A stretch of DNA of 15,350 nucleotides from CAZBWP01 sp964630265 (GCA_964630265.1 CAZVRW010000073.1:1-15350); one strand, 5' to 3'; counted from the stretch's first letter, positions 1 to 8,568 are shown. Notes: generated by a model from the letters alone, not told the origin. Made by a program: numbers and translations.

Positions 1-19
1 GGCCTCCACCTTAACAGCC

Positions 20-496
20 CTATCCGGTGGTCTCACGAACCAGGACCACCGCTGTGGCCGAGACCGGCAGGCAGCCCAGCTCCGAGAGGAAACCGCGCAT
101 TCCCATGGCCGCGCGCGCCCCGCCCCACTGCCCGGCCGAATAGGTCACGATGGCGCTGGGCTTCCAGGAAAAGCGCGACGCGCCGAAGTGATTGAGAAGA
201 TGGGCCAGTGCAGGGCTCATCGAATGGTTGTATTCCGGGCTGATCATGACGTAGCCGTCCGCTGCCGTGATGGCCGAGGCAAGGTCGTCGAGCGCTTGCG
301 GCGCCCGCCCTTGCGGATAGGCGAAATGCGGCTTGAAGACGCCATGCGTGTCGATGTCGAGCGGATCGACCAGCTGAACACAATGGCCGCGGCCCGTCAG
401 CAAGCGGTCGCACATTCGGCTGACACGCAAGCCCAGACGCGCGGGGCTTGGTGGCGTGCTGTCGCGCGCCGATCCGAGAAAGACCAGGAATTCCAT
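20..496 (-). CDS. NAD(P)H-dependent FMN reductase-like flavoprotein, short C-terminus
   Basis: Probable cytoplasmic flavodoxin-like reductase that would pass electrons from NAD(P)H to FMN or quinone-type acceptors (FMN_red family). Seen: an opening beta strand followed by the phosphate-loop type GSARDS (residues 8-13), then SPEYNHSMSPAL (86-97), the usual flavin-site PEYN signature, and YSAGQWGG (119-126), the second flavin loop. The ATG at 496 gives the correct family start just before the first strand; no strong Shine-Dalgarno precedes it. At 158 residues it ends soon after the last recognisable strand (PVSATAVVLVRE), whereas family members are commonly about 180-200 residues. The last helix region is therefore missing, by natural variation, a frameshift near the left edge, or truncation. 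It is transcribed away from the defence genes and is probably unrelated to them. The family is fairly sure; substrate and intactness are not. Confidence 0.8.
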   Translation of the reverse strand: MEFLVFLGSARDSTPPSPARLGLRVSRMCDRLLTGRGHCVQLVDPLDIDTHGVFKPHFAYPQGRAPQALDDLASAITAADGYVMISPEYNHSMSPALAHLLNHFGASRFSWKPSAIVTYSAGQWGGARAAMGMRGFLSELGCLPVSATAVVLVRETTG

Positions 497-510
497 GACC
501 GGTAAGTAGC

Positions 511-870
511 GTGCGCAGACGTGGCACTCAACCCGGCCGGGCGGGTCGGGCTGGATCGCGCGGCAGTCGCAAGCCCCATGGCCCCGCCGCGCGCGGTGCT
601 GCGTCCATCGCTTGCGCGCCCGTCGGCGCGTGCGGATGCCGGTGTAAGCGAATGTTGGAGGATGGGCGGTACCGCTCGGCCGGCGAGATCGGGGAGGCCG
701 AAAACGTCACGAAAAGCTTCGTCAACCGGCTGATCCGGCTCACGTTGCTGGCGCCGGACATCCAGGAGGCGATCCTGGATGGGAGGCAGCCCAAGGGCAT
801 GCAGCTGGAGGAGCTGACGCGGGTGATGCCGAGCGAGTGGGGGGAGCAGCGGCGGCGCATGGGCACGTGA
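511..870 (+). pseudogene. Remnant of a site-specific recombinase C-terminal tail
   Basis: The open frame runs 119 codons, but only its second half looks like protein. From about base 643 it reads KRMLEDGRY, then a helix-turn-helix-like stretch (AEN-VTKSFVNRL), LTLLAPDIQEAILDGRQP, and a SEWGEQRR ending. From memory this pattern is the tail found after large serine recombinases in alphaproteobacteria, where the region before it usually reads like ARAHRWKRMLE. Here the bases just upstream (about 625-651) give ARA in another frame and then C-G-C-R-C-K-R in this one. That fits a one-base insertion plus a Trp-to-Cys change. The first 40 or so codons (Arg/Gly/Ala-rich) have no recognisable character, and no catalytic recombinase domain is present. 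If it is translated at all, the ATG at 652 is the plausible start. Call: decayed mobile-element fragment at the island border. A small stand-alone HTH gene is the alternative. Confidence 0.5.
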
Positions 871-936
871 TTTTCGGCTCTCAGATCCTTTGCGAACACT
901 GGCGTCATGCACGGAATTCTCCTGATTTTTTCTCCA

Positions 937-952
937 TGAGCCGTTAAGCTCA
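937..952. repeat. Interrupted palindrome upstream of drmD (TGAGC-N6-GCTCA)
   Basis: Perfect 5-bp arms TGAGC (937-941) and GCTCA (948-952) flank a 6-base centre CGTTAA. It lies 31 bases before the preferred drmD start, in operator-like position. It is too short for a stable terminator, and the following T-run is 13 bases away. It could be chance; no regulator is implied by its neighbours. Confidence 0.3.
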
Positions 953-965
953 CATTCTGCCGTGG

Positions 966-979
966 TTTTTTTTGGGGGG
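966..979 (+). promoter_or_regulatory. T8G6 homopolymer tract serving as drmD ribosome binding site
   Basis: Eight T followed by six G sit directly before drmD. The G-run ends 4 bases before the TTG at 984, a normal Shine-Dalgarno distance, and a G-run can pair with the anti-Shine-Dalgarno sequence with wobble. This supports 984 as the start rather than the TTG at 972, which lies inside the tract. Slippage here would change ribosome-site spacing without changing the reading frame. Confidence 0.45.
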
Positions 980-983
980 TGCA

Positions 984-3900
984 TTGAGTCGAACCACGCG
1001 TGCGATCGACAGTTCTTCGACGTCGCCAAACCTGCCTGCACCAGGCGATTTCGTCGAGGTTCGGGCGCGGCGGTGGCTGGTCGAGGGCTGTGACGATGAC
1101 GCTGACGCCCTTTGCGTATTATCTCTGTCCTGTGTCGACGACGATGCTCAGGGTGAGCAACTCAGCGTCGTTTGGGACGCTGAGATCGCAGCACGGCTGA
1201 TTGATGACGACCCTTGGTCGCAAATCGCCAGTAACGGCACCGACGACCCCGATGTTTTCGCGGCCTTTCTGCGCACGCTGAAGTGGCGCACCGCCACTGC
1301 CGCGGATCGGCGCCTCTTCCAGGCCCCGTTCAGGGCCGGCATCCGACTGGATGCCTACCAGCTTTCGCCGGTCGACAAAGCGCTTCGGCTTCCGCGGGTC
1401 AACATTCTGATCGCCGACGACGTCGGCCTCGGCAAGACGATCGAGTCGGGCCTCGTGATGCGCGAGCTGCTCTTGCGGCGGAGAATCGATTTCATATTGG
1501 TCGCGGCGCCGCCGTCCATGACCCTGCAATGGCAGGACGAGATGGAGGCGAAGTTCGGCCTTTCGTTCCAGATCATCGATCGCGAGCGGCTCGCCGACCT
1601 GCGGCGTCTCCGCGGCTTCGGCGTCAACCCTTGGGCGACCGGCTCACGCTTCATCATCTCCCACCGGCTGCTCACCGACGAGACCTACGTTGCCGGCCTG
1701 CGGGATATGCTGGGCGAGTTCCGTCCGCGTGCCCTGCTGATTCTCGACGAAGCCCATCACGCCGCGCCGGCGAGCGGTTCCCGCTATGCCGTCAACAGCC
1801 AGTTCACCAAAGCAATCCGCGACATTGCGCAGCGGTTCGAGCACCGCCTGTTCCTGACGGCGACGCCGCACAACGGCCATTCCAACAGCTTTTCGTCACT
1901 CCTCGAGGTGCTCGATCCGCAGCGTTTCACCCGCGGCGTCCCGGTTCGCCCGTCGGACCTCGATCCGGTTATCGTGCGACGCTTGAAGGCCGATCTGCGT
2001 GAGCTCGGCGAGAGCTTCCCGGAGCGGGTTGTCGACCCCGTGGTGTTGACCGGACTGCCAGAGGACGCGCCAGAATTGGTGCTGGCCCGCAAGCTTGCCG
2101 AGTACGAAGAGCTACGCGAGCGCCGGATCGCAGGTCTGCCGCGCACCCAGGCGGCCCAAGCGAGGTTGATCTTCTCCGGCCTGCAGCAGCGACTGCTGTC
2201 GTCGGTCGCGGCGTTCGCCAAGACCTTGTCGGTGCATCGCCGAACGCTCGTCAATCTGCTCGACAAAGCGGAAAGCGCCGAGAAAGGCGTCAAGGAAGCG
2301 GCCGAGGCCTTCGCGCGCAGTGGCGGAGAGTTGGAGGAGCAATCCTCCGAAGACGACGGAACGGACACCGAAGCCCAGATCGATGCAGATGAAGAGGCGG
2401 CGGCCGAACAGGCATCACTCCTCGGAGCCGTCGGTGCTGAGATTGCCGCCTTGCGTATCGAGCTGGCCGCCGTCGACGACATGCTGGCCATTGCTGACGG
2501 CGCTGCGCCGCGGCCGGACGCGCGGGTGCGCTGGCTGGTGGACTGGATCCGTGCCGAATTGCTCGAGGGCCGGCGCTGGAAGGACCGCCGCCTCATCGTT
2601 TTCACTGAGTACGAGGACACCCGGCGCTGGCTGGAAAAGCGCCTGCGCGAAGCCATCGGCACCACGGACCGGGCCGACGACCGGATCGCGGTGTTCACGG
2701 GCGTCACCACTGCGGACCGTCGCGAGGCTGTCAAGCAGGCCTTCAACGCCGACCCGGCCAACGAGCCGGTGCGCATCCTGATTTGCACGGACGCGGCGCG
2801 CGAGGGCATCAACCTGCAGACGCGATGCTTCGATCTCATCCATTTCGATCTGCCCTGGAACCCGGCGCGCCTGGAACAGCGCAACGGCCGCATCGACCGC
2901 AAGCTGCAACCGGCGCCGAGAGTCTTCTGCCGCTATTTCCGCTATGCCCAGCGCGAGGAAGACGTCGTTCTCGAGGCCCTGGTCCGGAAAACCGAGACCA
3001 TTCAGCGCCAGTTGGGCTCGGCCGGCCAGGTCATTGCCGAGCAGATCAGCCAGCGCCTGACCAGCGGAGGCATCATTCGCAGGAGCGCTCGGCAACTTGC
3101 GGACGAGATCGCTGCGGCGGCCGACGACGAACGCGTCCGCACGGCACGGAACGAGATGGAGGATGCCGAGACCAAGCGTCTGGACAAGGTCAAGAACGAG
3201 ATCGATGGCTTGCGGAGGTCGCTGGAGCGCGCCCGGGTGCGCGTCGGTGTCGAGCCGGGCGAGCTTCGCCATGTCGTCGAGATCGCGCTCAGCCGAGCGC
3301 GGTTCCCCCTTGGAGAGGCGAAAGGCGAACCGGCCGGAGCGATCGAGACCTTCGCCATCGACCCACACCATCCCGCATTCTCCCGTGATTCTGCTTGGCA
3401 GGATGCCTTCGACGATCTTCGCGCCCGCCGCCGCGGCCGGCGCGAGCGGGTCAACGAATGGCGACGCAAGGTGCCTCCGCGCGCCATCGCCTTCGAGCCG
3501 CCCGTGTTGCCGGACGGACGCGACGCCGATCACGTCGTCCAGGTGCACCTCGAACACCGCCTTGTGCGGCGCTTGCTCGGGCGGTTCCTCAGCCAGGGTT
3601 TTCAGAGCGGCCTCAACCGGGCCTGCGTCATTCTCGGCCCGGGCGCCCAACCCCGCGTCGTGCTGCTCGGGCGCATCGCGCTGTACGGTCCCGGCGCATC
3701 CCGGTTGCACGAGGAGATCCTGCCGGTCACCGCGCTGTGGACGGAAGCCGGCCGCGGCACGAAACCGCTCCGTGCCCTCGGCCGCACCGGCGAGGAGACG
3801 ACGCTCGACCAGCTCGAGGAAGCGCTCACCGGCGGTCTATGCCCTGTAGACGCCGTCGTCGCGCGCGCCCTTAGTTTCGCGCGGCAAGATGTCGAGGACC

Positions 3901-4259
3901 TGTTGCCGGCGCTCCGAGAGCGGGCAGAGGACGCCATTACCAAGGCCGCGAAGCAGCTTGAAGAACGCGGCCTGCAGGAAGCAGCATCGCTGGAAGATTT
4001 ACTCCATAAGCAGCGGGAGCGGATCGCCGAAGCTGATAAGAACTTCCGGGATGTGCAGCCCTATTTGCCGAATCTCGACCCTGACCTTGACCGGGAAGTC
4101 CGACAGAAGCGCGCCGACCGGGTTCACTGGCGGCATCGCCTCAAGCGCATCGAACAGGAGCTGGTGGAGGAGCCGGCGCGGGTGCTCGCTTCCTACGAGA
4201 TCCGCGCACGGCGGCTGGAGCCGGTCGGCCTCGTCTATCTCTGGCCGGTCACGGGGTGA
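984..4259 (+). CDS. drmD: DISARM class 1 helicase DrmD (SNF2-like)
   Basis: Large SNF2/HepA-type helicase of class 1 DISARM, thought to act with DrmMI and the DrmA-DrmB core on incoming phage DNA. Numbering from the TTG at 984 (1091 aa): lobe 1 has Walker A DVGLGKT (146-152), DEAH box (255-258) and motif III TAT (292-294). Lobe 2 starts with RLIVFTEYEDT near 535 and carries AREGINLQ and the arginine-finger motif QRNGRIDR (632-639). Between the lobes lies a helical insert with a very acidic, Glu/Asp/Ala-rich stretch (about 445-478). The long C-terminal part contains charged, probably coiled-coil segments (about 975-1075). No nuclease motif is visible. The start is uncertain: TTG 984 is favoured because G6 lies 4 bases upstream; TTG 972 would add four residues. 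The stop overlaps the drmMI start by four bases (GTGA), so translation is probably coupled. The helicase family is certain; the DrmD name rests on size, motifs and the drmMI/drmA/drmB neighbours. Confidence 0.88.
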   Translation: MSRTTRAIDSSSTSPNLPAPGDFVEVRARRWLVEGCDDDADALCVLSLSCVDDDAQGEQLSVVWDAEIAARLIDDDPWSQIASNGTDDPDVFAAFLRTLKWRTATAADRRLFQAPFRAGIRLDAYQLSPVDKALRLPRVNILIADDVGLGKTIESGLVMRELLLRRRIDFILVAAPPSMTLQWQDEMEAKFGLSFQIIDRERLADLRRLRGFGVNPWATGSRFIISHRLLTDETYVAGLRDMLGEFRPRALLILDEAHHAAPASGSRYAVNSQFTKAIRDIAQRFEHRLFLTATPHNGHSNSFSSLLEVLDPQRFTRGVPVRPSDLDPVIVRRLKADLRELGESFPERVVDPVVLTGLPEDAPELVLARKLAEYEELRERRIAGLPRTQAAQARLIFSGLQQRLLSSVAAFAKTLSVHRRTLVNLLDKAESAEKGVKEAAEAFARSGGELEEQSSEDDGTDTEAQIDADEEAAAEQASLLGAVGAEIAALRIELAAVDDMLAIADGAAPRPDARVRWLVDWIRAELLEGRRWKDRRLIVFTEYEDTRRWLEKRLREAIGTTDRADDRIAVFTGVTTADRREAVKQAFNADPANEPVRILICTDAAREGINLQTRCFDLIHFDLPWNPARLEQRNGRIDRKLQPAPRVFCRYFRYAQREEDVVLEALVRKTETIQRQLGSAGQVIAEQISQRLTSGGIIRRSARQLADEIAAAADDERVRTARNEMEDAETKRLDKVKNEIDGLRRSLERARVRVGVEPGELRHVVEIALSRARFPLGEAKGEPAGAIETFAIDPHHPAFSRDSAWQDAFDDLRARRRGRRERVNEWRRKVPPRAIAFEPPVLPDGRDADHVVQVHLEHRLVRRLLGRFLSQGFQSGLNRACVILGPGAQPRVVLLGRIALYGPGASRLHEEILPVTALWTEAGRGTKPLRALGRTGEETTLDQLEEALTGGLCPVDAVVARALSFARQDVEDLLPALRERAEDAITKAAKQLEERGLQEAASLEDLLHKQRERIAEADKNFRDVQPYLPNLDPDLDREVRQKRADRVHWRHRLKRIEQELVEEPARVLASYEIRARRLEPVGLVYLWPVTG

Positions 4260-7200
4260 GCATGCCGGATATCTCCGAGGGCATCGTCCGCGACCCCGAC
4301 CTGGAGTGGCTCGACCACGTCCGGCCCACCGGCCTGGTGCTGTCGCCGACCGTGATCAAGGAGCGGACACTCGTCCCCGAGCGGCAGACGCAGGCCGACA
4401 CGGCCCAGGTGGGCGCGCTGCTCGGTCCGGACGACGGGCCGGCCCTCGCCGATCCGTGGGCGTTCGTCGAGACCGTGCTCGGTTGGGACGCGCGCTACGT
4501 CGCCGGCGCGCCGGGTGGCCCGACACTGCCGGAGGATCTCACCATCGCCGTGCCGGAGCACGACACGGCACTGGTGCCCGACTGGGCGGTACAGGGCTTC
4601 GATGCCGACGCGCCGTGGCAGCTTCTGGTGCAGCTGGAGCCGCCCGGTGTCGACTCCGACAGGCGCGGCGGCGCCGAGGGCTGGGAGGCGACGCCGCAAC
4701 AACGGTTCGAGCGACTGCTGCGCGAGACCGGTGTTCTCGCGGGGGTGATGATCAGCGATCGCGAACTTCGGCTCGTCTACGCGCCGCGTGGCGAGACCTC
4801 CGGCTGGCTGGCGTTCCCGTTGGGCTCGCTCGCCACCGTCGCCGGCCGGCCGATGCTGGCCGGGCTCAAGCTGATCCTCGGTTCCTTCCGGCTGTTCAAC
4901 GCACCGGTCGAGCAGCGGCTGCGCGCTCTGCTCAAGGAGAGCCGCGAGGCGCAGGCGGCGGTATCGACGGCCCTGGCCGAGCAGGTACTGGGCGCGTTGC
5001 ACGAACTGCTGCGCGGTTTCCAGGCGGCCGAACCCGACGCCGTCGGCGCGCTGGCCCGGCGTGACCCGCACCACCTCTACGAGGGGTTGCTGTCTGTCCT
5101 GATGCGCCTCGTCTTCGTGCTTTATGCCGAGGACCGGGACCTGATCCCGTCGCGCACGGATGCCAGGGCCCGCAAGCTCTACGACGACGGCTATTCGGTG
5201 CGCGGCCTCTACGCCAGGCTGACCGAGGATGCCGCCCTCAACCCCGACACCATGGACGAGCGCCACGGCGGCTGGGGCCGGCTCTTGGCGCTGTTCCGGT
5301 TGATCCACAAGGGCCATGCCAGCGGCTTCGTCATCGGCCGCCGCGGCAAGCTGTTCGACCCGGATGTCTTCCCCTTCCTCGAGGGCCGCGCCGCGGCGAG
5401 CGATCCGCCGAGGGTGGCGAAGCTCACAGACGGCTGTGTGCTGCGCGTCCTCGAAGGCCTGATGACGGTGCGGGAGCCGCGAACCAAGGTGCGACAGCGT
5501 CTCTCCTACCGCACCCTTGATGTCGAGCAGATCGGCTCGGTCTACGAGACGGTGATGGGCTTCACCATCGAGGTGGCGCCGGGCCGCGTGCTCGCCATCC
5601 GCGCCGGCAAGAACAACCGGACGCCGGTGTTCGCCGACCTGGACGCGCTCGCCCGCCTCAGGCCCGCCGACCGACCCAAGTATCTGAAGGATGCGTGTCA
5701 CCGCGGCGGCCTTTCCCAGGGGGTCGAGCGGGCGGTCAGGGCGGCGGCCGATGCCGAGGCGATGGCGGCGGCGCTGGAGGCGATCGTCGACGAGCGAGGC
5801 GCGCCCGGTAAATCGCCCGTGGGCGCCGGCACGCCGATCCTGCAACCGACCGAGGAACGCCGCCGCACCGGCAGCCACTACACGCCGCGAGCGCTCACCG
5901 AGCCGATCGTCCGCCACGCGCTCAGGCCGACCCTGGACCGGCTGGGGCCAGATGCCCGGCCGGAGGCGATCCTCGATCTCAAGGTCTGCGATCCGGCCAT
6001 GGGCTCGGGTGCGTTCCTGGTGGAAGCGTGCCGGCAGCTGGCCGAGCGTCTGGTCAGGGCCTGGGCGCGGTGGCCGGAGACGCGGCCCGTCATCCCCGCC
6101 GATGAGGATGAGGAGTTGCACGCCCGCCGGCTGATCGCCATGCGCTGCCTCTACGGCGTCGACCGCAACCCGATGGCGGCCGACCTCGGCAGGCTGTCGC
6201 TGTGGCTGGCGACGCTGGCGCGCGACCACGAATTCACCTTCCTCGATCACGCCATCAAGAGCGGCGACAGCCTCGTCGGCCTCGACGTCAAACAGATCGA
6301 GGCGCTGCACTGGGACGCAACCCAGGCCGACGTCGACCTCGGCCTGATGCGCGGCCTGGTGAAGGCGCGGCTGGAGAAGGTCGATGCCGAGCGGCGACGC
6401 ATCCGCCTGGCGGTCGAGGACGCCACCGAGGAAGACCTGCGGCCGATCCTGAAGCGGGCGGAGAAGGCGCTGGAAGACCCCAAGCTCATTGGTGATGCCG
6501 TGATCGCCGCGTTCTTCGCGGCCGACAGATCGAGGGCGCGCGAGGCGGAGCGGGTGAAGGTCCGCGCCGCCATCGAGATGGGCGGGCCCGACTGGCGCGA
6601 CCGGCTGCGGCCGCTGACCGCGCCGCTTCGCGCCGGCAGCCAGCCGGTCACGCCCTTCCACTGGCCGGTCGAGTTCCCCGAGGTGTTCGACCGAGCCAAC
6701 CCCGGCTTTGACGCGGTGATCGGCAACCCGCCGTTCGCCGGCAAGAACACGATCATCGCCGCCAACCCGGAGCACTATCTCGACTGGCTGCAGACGCTGC
6801 ACGCGGGCGCCCACGGCAACGCCGACCTGGTCGCCCATTTCTTCCGCCGCGCCTTCGCTTTGTTGCGGCAGGGCGGCTGCCTCGGCCTGATCGCCACCAA
6901 CACGCTGCGTCAGGGCGACACCCGTGCCACCGGATTGCGCCCGATCCGGCGGGCGGGCGGCACGATCCTCCATGCCGAACGACGGATCAAGTGGCCGGGC
7001 GAGGCCGCCGTCGTCATCAGCACCGTGCATATCCACAAGGGGCCGATCGCCGGGCCATACATGCTGGATGGTCGGGACGTCGAGCGCATCACGGCGTACC
7101 TGTTCCACGCCGGCAGCGACGACGATCCGGCAACCCTTGCCGCCAATGCCGGCAAGAGCTTCATCGGCAGCTACGTTCTCGGCATGGGCTTCACCTTCGA

Positions 7201-8299
7201 CAATTCCAACACCCGGGGCGTGGCGAGTCCGCTCGCCGAGATGCACCGGCTGATCGCCAAGGACCCGCGCAACGCCGAGCGCATCTTCCCCTACATCGGC
7301 GGTGAGGAAGTGAACTCGAGCCCCACCCATACCCATCACCGCTACGTCATCAACTTCGAAGACTTTCCGCTGGAGCGGGCCGATTTGGGCGCGCGGTGGG
7401 TGGAGGCGGACGAGCGACCGCAGCGGGACTGGCTGCGCGAAGGCGTCGTCCCCCTCGACTACCCCGACCCGGTCGCCGCCGACTGGCCCGACCTGCTCGC
7501 GATCGTGCGAGAGAGGGTGAAACCGGAGCGCGAAAGACTGGGTGACAATCCCGACGCGCGGCGACGAAGGAAGTTTTGGTGGCTCTGGGGTCCTTACACG
7601 CCTGCATTATACGAAGCCATCGCGCCGCTCGACCGCGTGCTGGCGAATTGTCAGGTGAGCCAACATGTCGGCTTTGCATTCATGCCAAGCGAAAGAGTGT
7701 TCGCGCATACGGTCAATGTCTACGCACTTCCTTCCAACGCCGCGTTCGCCGCGCTGCAGTGCCGCGTGCACGAGCTGTGGGCGCGGTTCTTCGCCTCTTC
7801 GATGAAGGATGACCTGCGCTACACGCCGTCCGACTGCTTCGAGACGTTCCCGTTCCCGCCCGGCTTCGAGGACGACCCGGCGCTGGAGGCGGCGGGCGAG
7901 GCGTACTACCGCTTCCGCGCCGAGCTGATGGTCACGCGGGACAAGGGCCTGACCAAGACCTACAACCTGTTCCACGACCGCCTGGTGCGCGACGACGACA
8001 TCCGCCGCCTGCGCGACCTGCACGCCGAGATGGACCGCGCCGTCCTCGCCGCCTGCGGCTGGCACGACCTCGCCGAGCGCGCCGAAGCCGTCTTCCTCGA
8101 CGAGTCGAACGAAGACGAGTTCGCCTACCAGGGCCGGCTGTTCTGGCCGTCCGATGTCCGCGACGAAGTCCTCGCCCGCCTCCTCGCCCTCAACACCGCC
8201 CGCCACGCGGAAGAAGTCCGCGCCGGCACTGCCCCTCGCGGCTCGGTCACTCTCGATGACATCCTCGGCGGCGTCGGCGATGCGGATGACGCCGCGTGA
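4256..8299 (+). CDS. drmMI: DISARM class 1 N6-adenine DNA methyltransferase DrmMI
   Basis: Adenine-specific DNA methyltransferase (1347 aa) that would mark host DNA as self so DISARM restricts only unmodified DNA. Motif order is that of gamma-type amino-methyltransferases: motif X region GSHYTP (539-544), SAM-binding motif I DPAMGSGAF (579-587), catalytic motif IV NPPF (824-827). The N-terminal 500 residues include a helical section with LVFVLYAEDRDLIP, as in Eco57I/PglX-type enzymes. The C-terminal third (about 930-1290), with an aromatic FWWLWGPY patch, should hold target recognition. I see no PD-ExK nuclease motif, so this is a methylase rather than a fused type IIG enzyme. The start is GTG 4256, overlapping drmD by GTGA; ATG 4262 is a close alternative. 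The end overlaps the next gene by another GTGA. Codon use changes abruptly at about 7500-7740 (see findings). PglX of BREX is the nearest alternative, but no other BREX gene is present. Confidence 0.88.
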   Translation: MSMPDISEGIVRDPDLEWLDHVRPTGLVLSPTVIKERTLVPERQTQADTAQVGALLGPDDGPALADPWAFVETVLGWDARYVAGAPGGPTLPEDLTIAVPEHDTALVPDWAVQGFDADAPWQLLVQLEPPGVDSDRRGGAEGWEATPQQRFERLLRETGVLAGVMISDRELRLVYAPRGETSGWLAFPLGSLATVAGRPMLAGLKLILGSFRLFNAPVEQRLRALLKESREAQAAVSTALAEQVLGALHELLRGFQAAEPDAVGALARRDPHHLYEGLLSVLMRLVFVLYAEDRDLIPSRTDARARKLYDDGYSVRGLYARLTEDAALNPDTMDERHGGWGRLLALFRLIHKGHASGFVIGRRGKLFDPDVFPFLEGRAAASDPPRVAKLTDGCVLRVLEGLMTVREPRTKVRQRLSYRTLDVEQIGSVYETVMGFTIEVAPGRVLAIRAGKNNRTPVFADLDALARLRPADRPKYLKDACHRGGLSQGVERAVRAAADAEAMAAALEAIVDERGAPGKSPVGAGTPILQPTEERRRTGSHYTPRALTEPIVRHALRPTLDRLGPDARPEAILDLKVCDPAMGSGAFLVEACRQLAERLVRAWARWPETRPVIPADEDEELHARRLIAMRCLYGVDRNPMAADLGRLSLWLATLARDHEFTFLDHAIKSGDSLVGLDVKQIEALHWDATQADVDLGLMRGLVKARLEKVDAERRRIRLAVEDATEEDLRPILKRAEKALEDPKLIGDAVIAAFFAADRSRAREAERVKVRAAIEMGGPDWRDRLRPLTAPLRAGSQPVTPFHWPVEFPEVFDRANPGFDAVIGNPPFAGKNTIIAANPEHYLDWLQTLHAGAHGNADLVAHFFRRAFALLRQGGCLGLIATNTLRQGDTRATGLRPIRRAGGTILHAERRIKWPGEAAVVISTVHIHKGPIAGPYMLDGRDVERITAYLFHAGSDDDPATLAANAGKSFIGSYVLGMGFTFDNSNTRGVASPLAEMHRLIAKDPRNAERIFPYIGGEEVNSSPTHTHHRYVINFEDFPLERADLGARWVEADERPQRDWLREGVVPLDYPDPVAADWPDLLAIVRERVKPERERLGDNPDARRRRKFWWLWGPYTPALYEAIAPLDRVLANCQVSQHVGFAFMPSERVFAHTVNVYALPSNAAFAALQCRVHELWARFFASSMKDDLRYTPSDCFETFPFPPGFEDDPALEAAGEAYYRFRAELMVTRDKGLTKTYNLFHDRLVRDDDIRRLRDLHAEMDRAVLAACGWHDLAERAEAVFLDESNEDEFAYQGRLFWPSDVRDEVLARLLALNTARHAEEVRAGTAPRGSVTLDDILGGVGDADDAA

Positions 8300-8568
8300 T
8301 CAACCTCGCCGCCGCCGTCTTTACCGATCACGCCCGCGGGCAGCTGGCGCGCCGCGGTCTCGATGAGCGGGAGGTGCTCCGCGTTTTGACGGCGCCCGAC
8401 GATGTGCAGCCAGTGAGACCGGGCCGTGTCGTCGCCCATAAAGTCCTTCACGGCGGCGCACCTGCACGCGACTATCTCATGCGTGTATTCGTCGATATCG
8501 ACCGCGTCCCACCGGAGATCGTCACCGCGTACCGCACCAGCAAGTTCGCCAAGTACCGGAGGCCCTGA
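8296..8568 (+). CDS. DUF4258 family small protein, putative toxin-like partner
   Basis: Small soluble protein of 90 aa resembling DUF4258: it opens with the typical F-T-x-H-A pattern (FTDHARGQLARRGL, residues 9-22), followed by a helix (DEREVLRVL) and a strand-rich second half (YLMRVFVDI, EIVTAYRTSKFAKY). DUF4258 proteins are small and are thought to be related to RelE-fold toxins; they often precede a DUF2283 gene, as here. RelE-type ribonuclease activity is therefore possible but not shown, and I cannot point to catalytic residues. It starts at GTG 8296, sharing GTGA with the drmMI stop, and its stop TGA is followed immediately by the ATG of the next gene. This is the arrangement of a co-translated pair attached to the end of drmMI. 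No membrane segment or signal is visible. Confidence 0.75.
   Translation: MINLAAAVFTDHARGQLARRGLDEREVLRVLTAPDDVQPVRPGRVVAHKVLHGGAPARDYLMRVFVDIDRVPPEIVTAYRTSKFAKYRRP

Larger units (their letters stand above)
871..983 (+). promoter_or_regulatory. Leader region of the drmD operon
   Basis: This gap before drmD is clearly AT-richer than its surroundings and is the only place an upstream operon promoter can lie. It contains T-rich stretches (925-931 and 966-973) and a TTGCGA box at 890-895 that could serve as a -35. I could not find a convincing -10 at a fitting distance, so no exact promoter is called. A small palindrome (937-952) and a homopolymer tract (966-979) are listed separately. Confidence 0.4.

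Noticed and set aside
937..973. Intrinsic terminator formed by the TGAGC/GCTCA hairpin and the following T-run
   Set aside because: The stem is only 5 bp and the T-run starts 13 bases after it, so it does not fit a rho-independent terminator.
397..1041. A 214-codon minus-strand frame across the reductase start, the remnant and the drmD leader
   Set aside because: It spans unrelated features and partly reads the reductase in a wrong frame; no family pattern.
1784..3710. Long minus-strand frames of 372 and 431 codons opposite drmD
   Set aside because: Composition is Ser/Arg- or Ala/Gly/Asp-biased, as expected from reading the complementary strand of a GC-rich gene; no motifs.
4235..7339. A 1034-codon open frame on the minus strand opposite drmMI
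   Set aside because: It is antisense to a methylase with clear motifs; its translation has low-complexity Arg/Gly/Val/Ala/Asp composition and no recognisable domain. Such frames are common in high-GC DNA.
4256..8299. BREX PglX as the identity of the methylase
   Set aside because: There is similarity in type, but no brxA, brxB, brxC, pglZ or brxL neighbours are present; drmD, drmA and drmB place it in DISARM.
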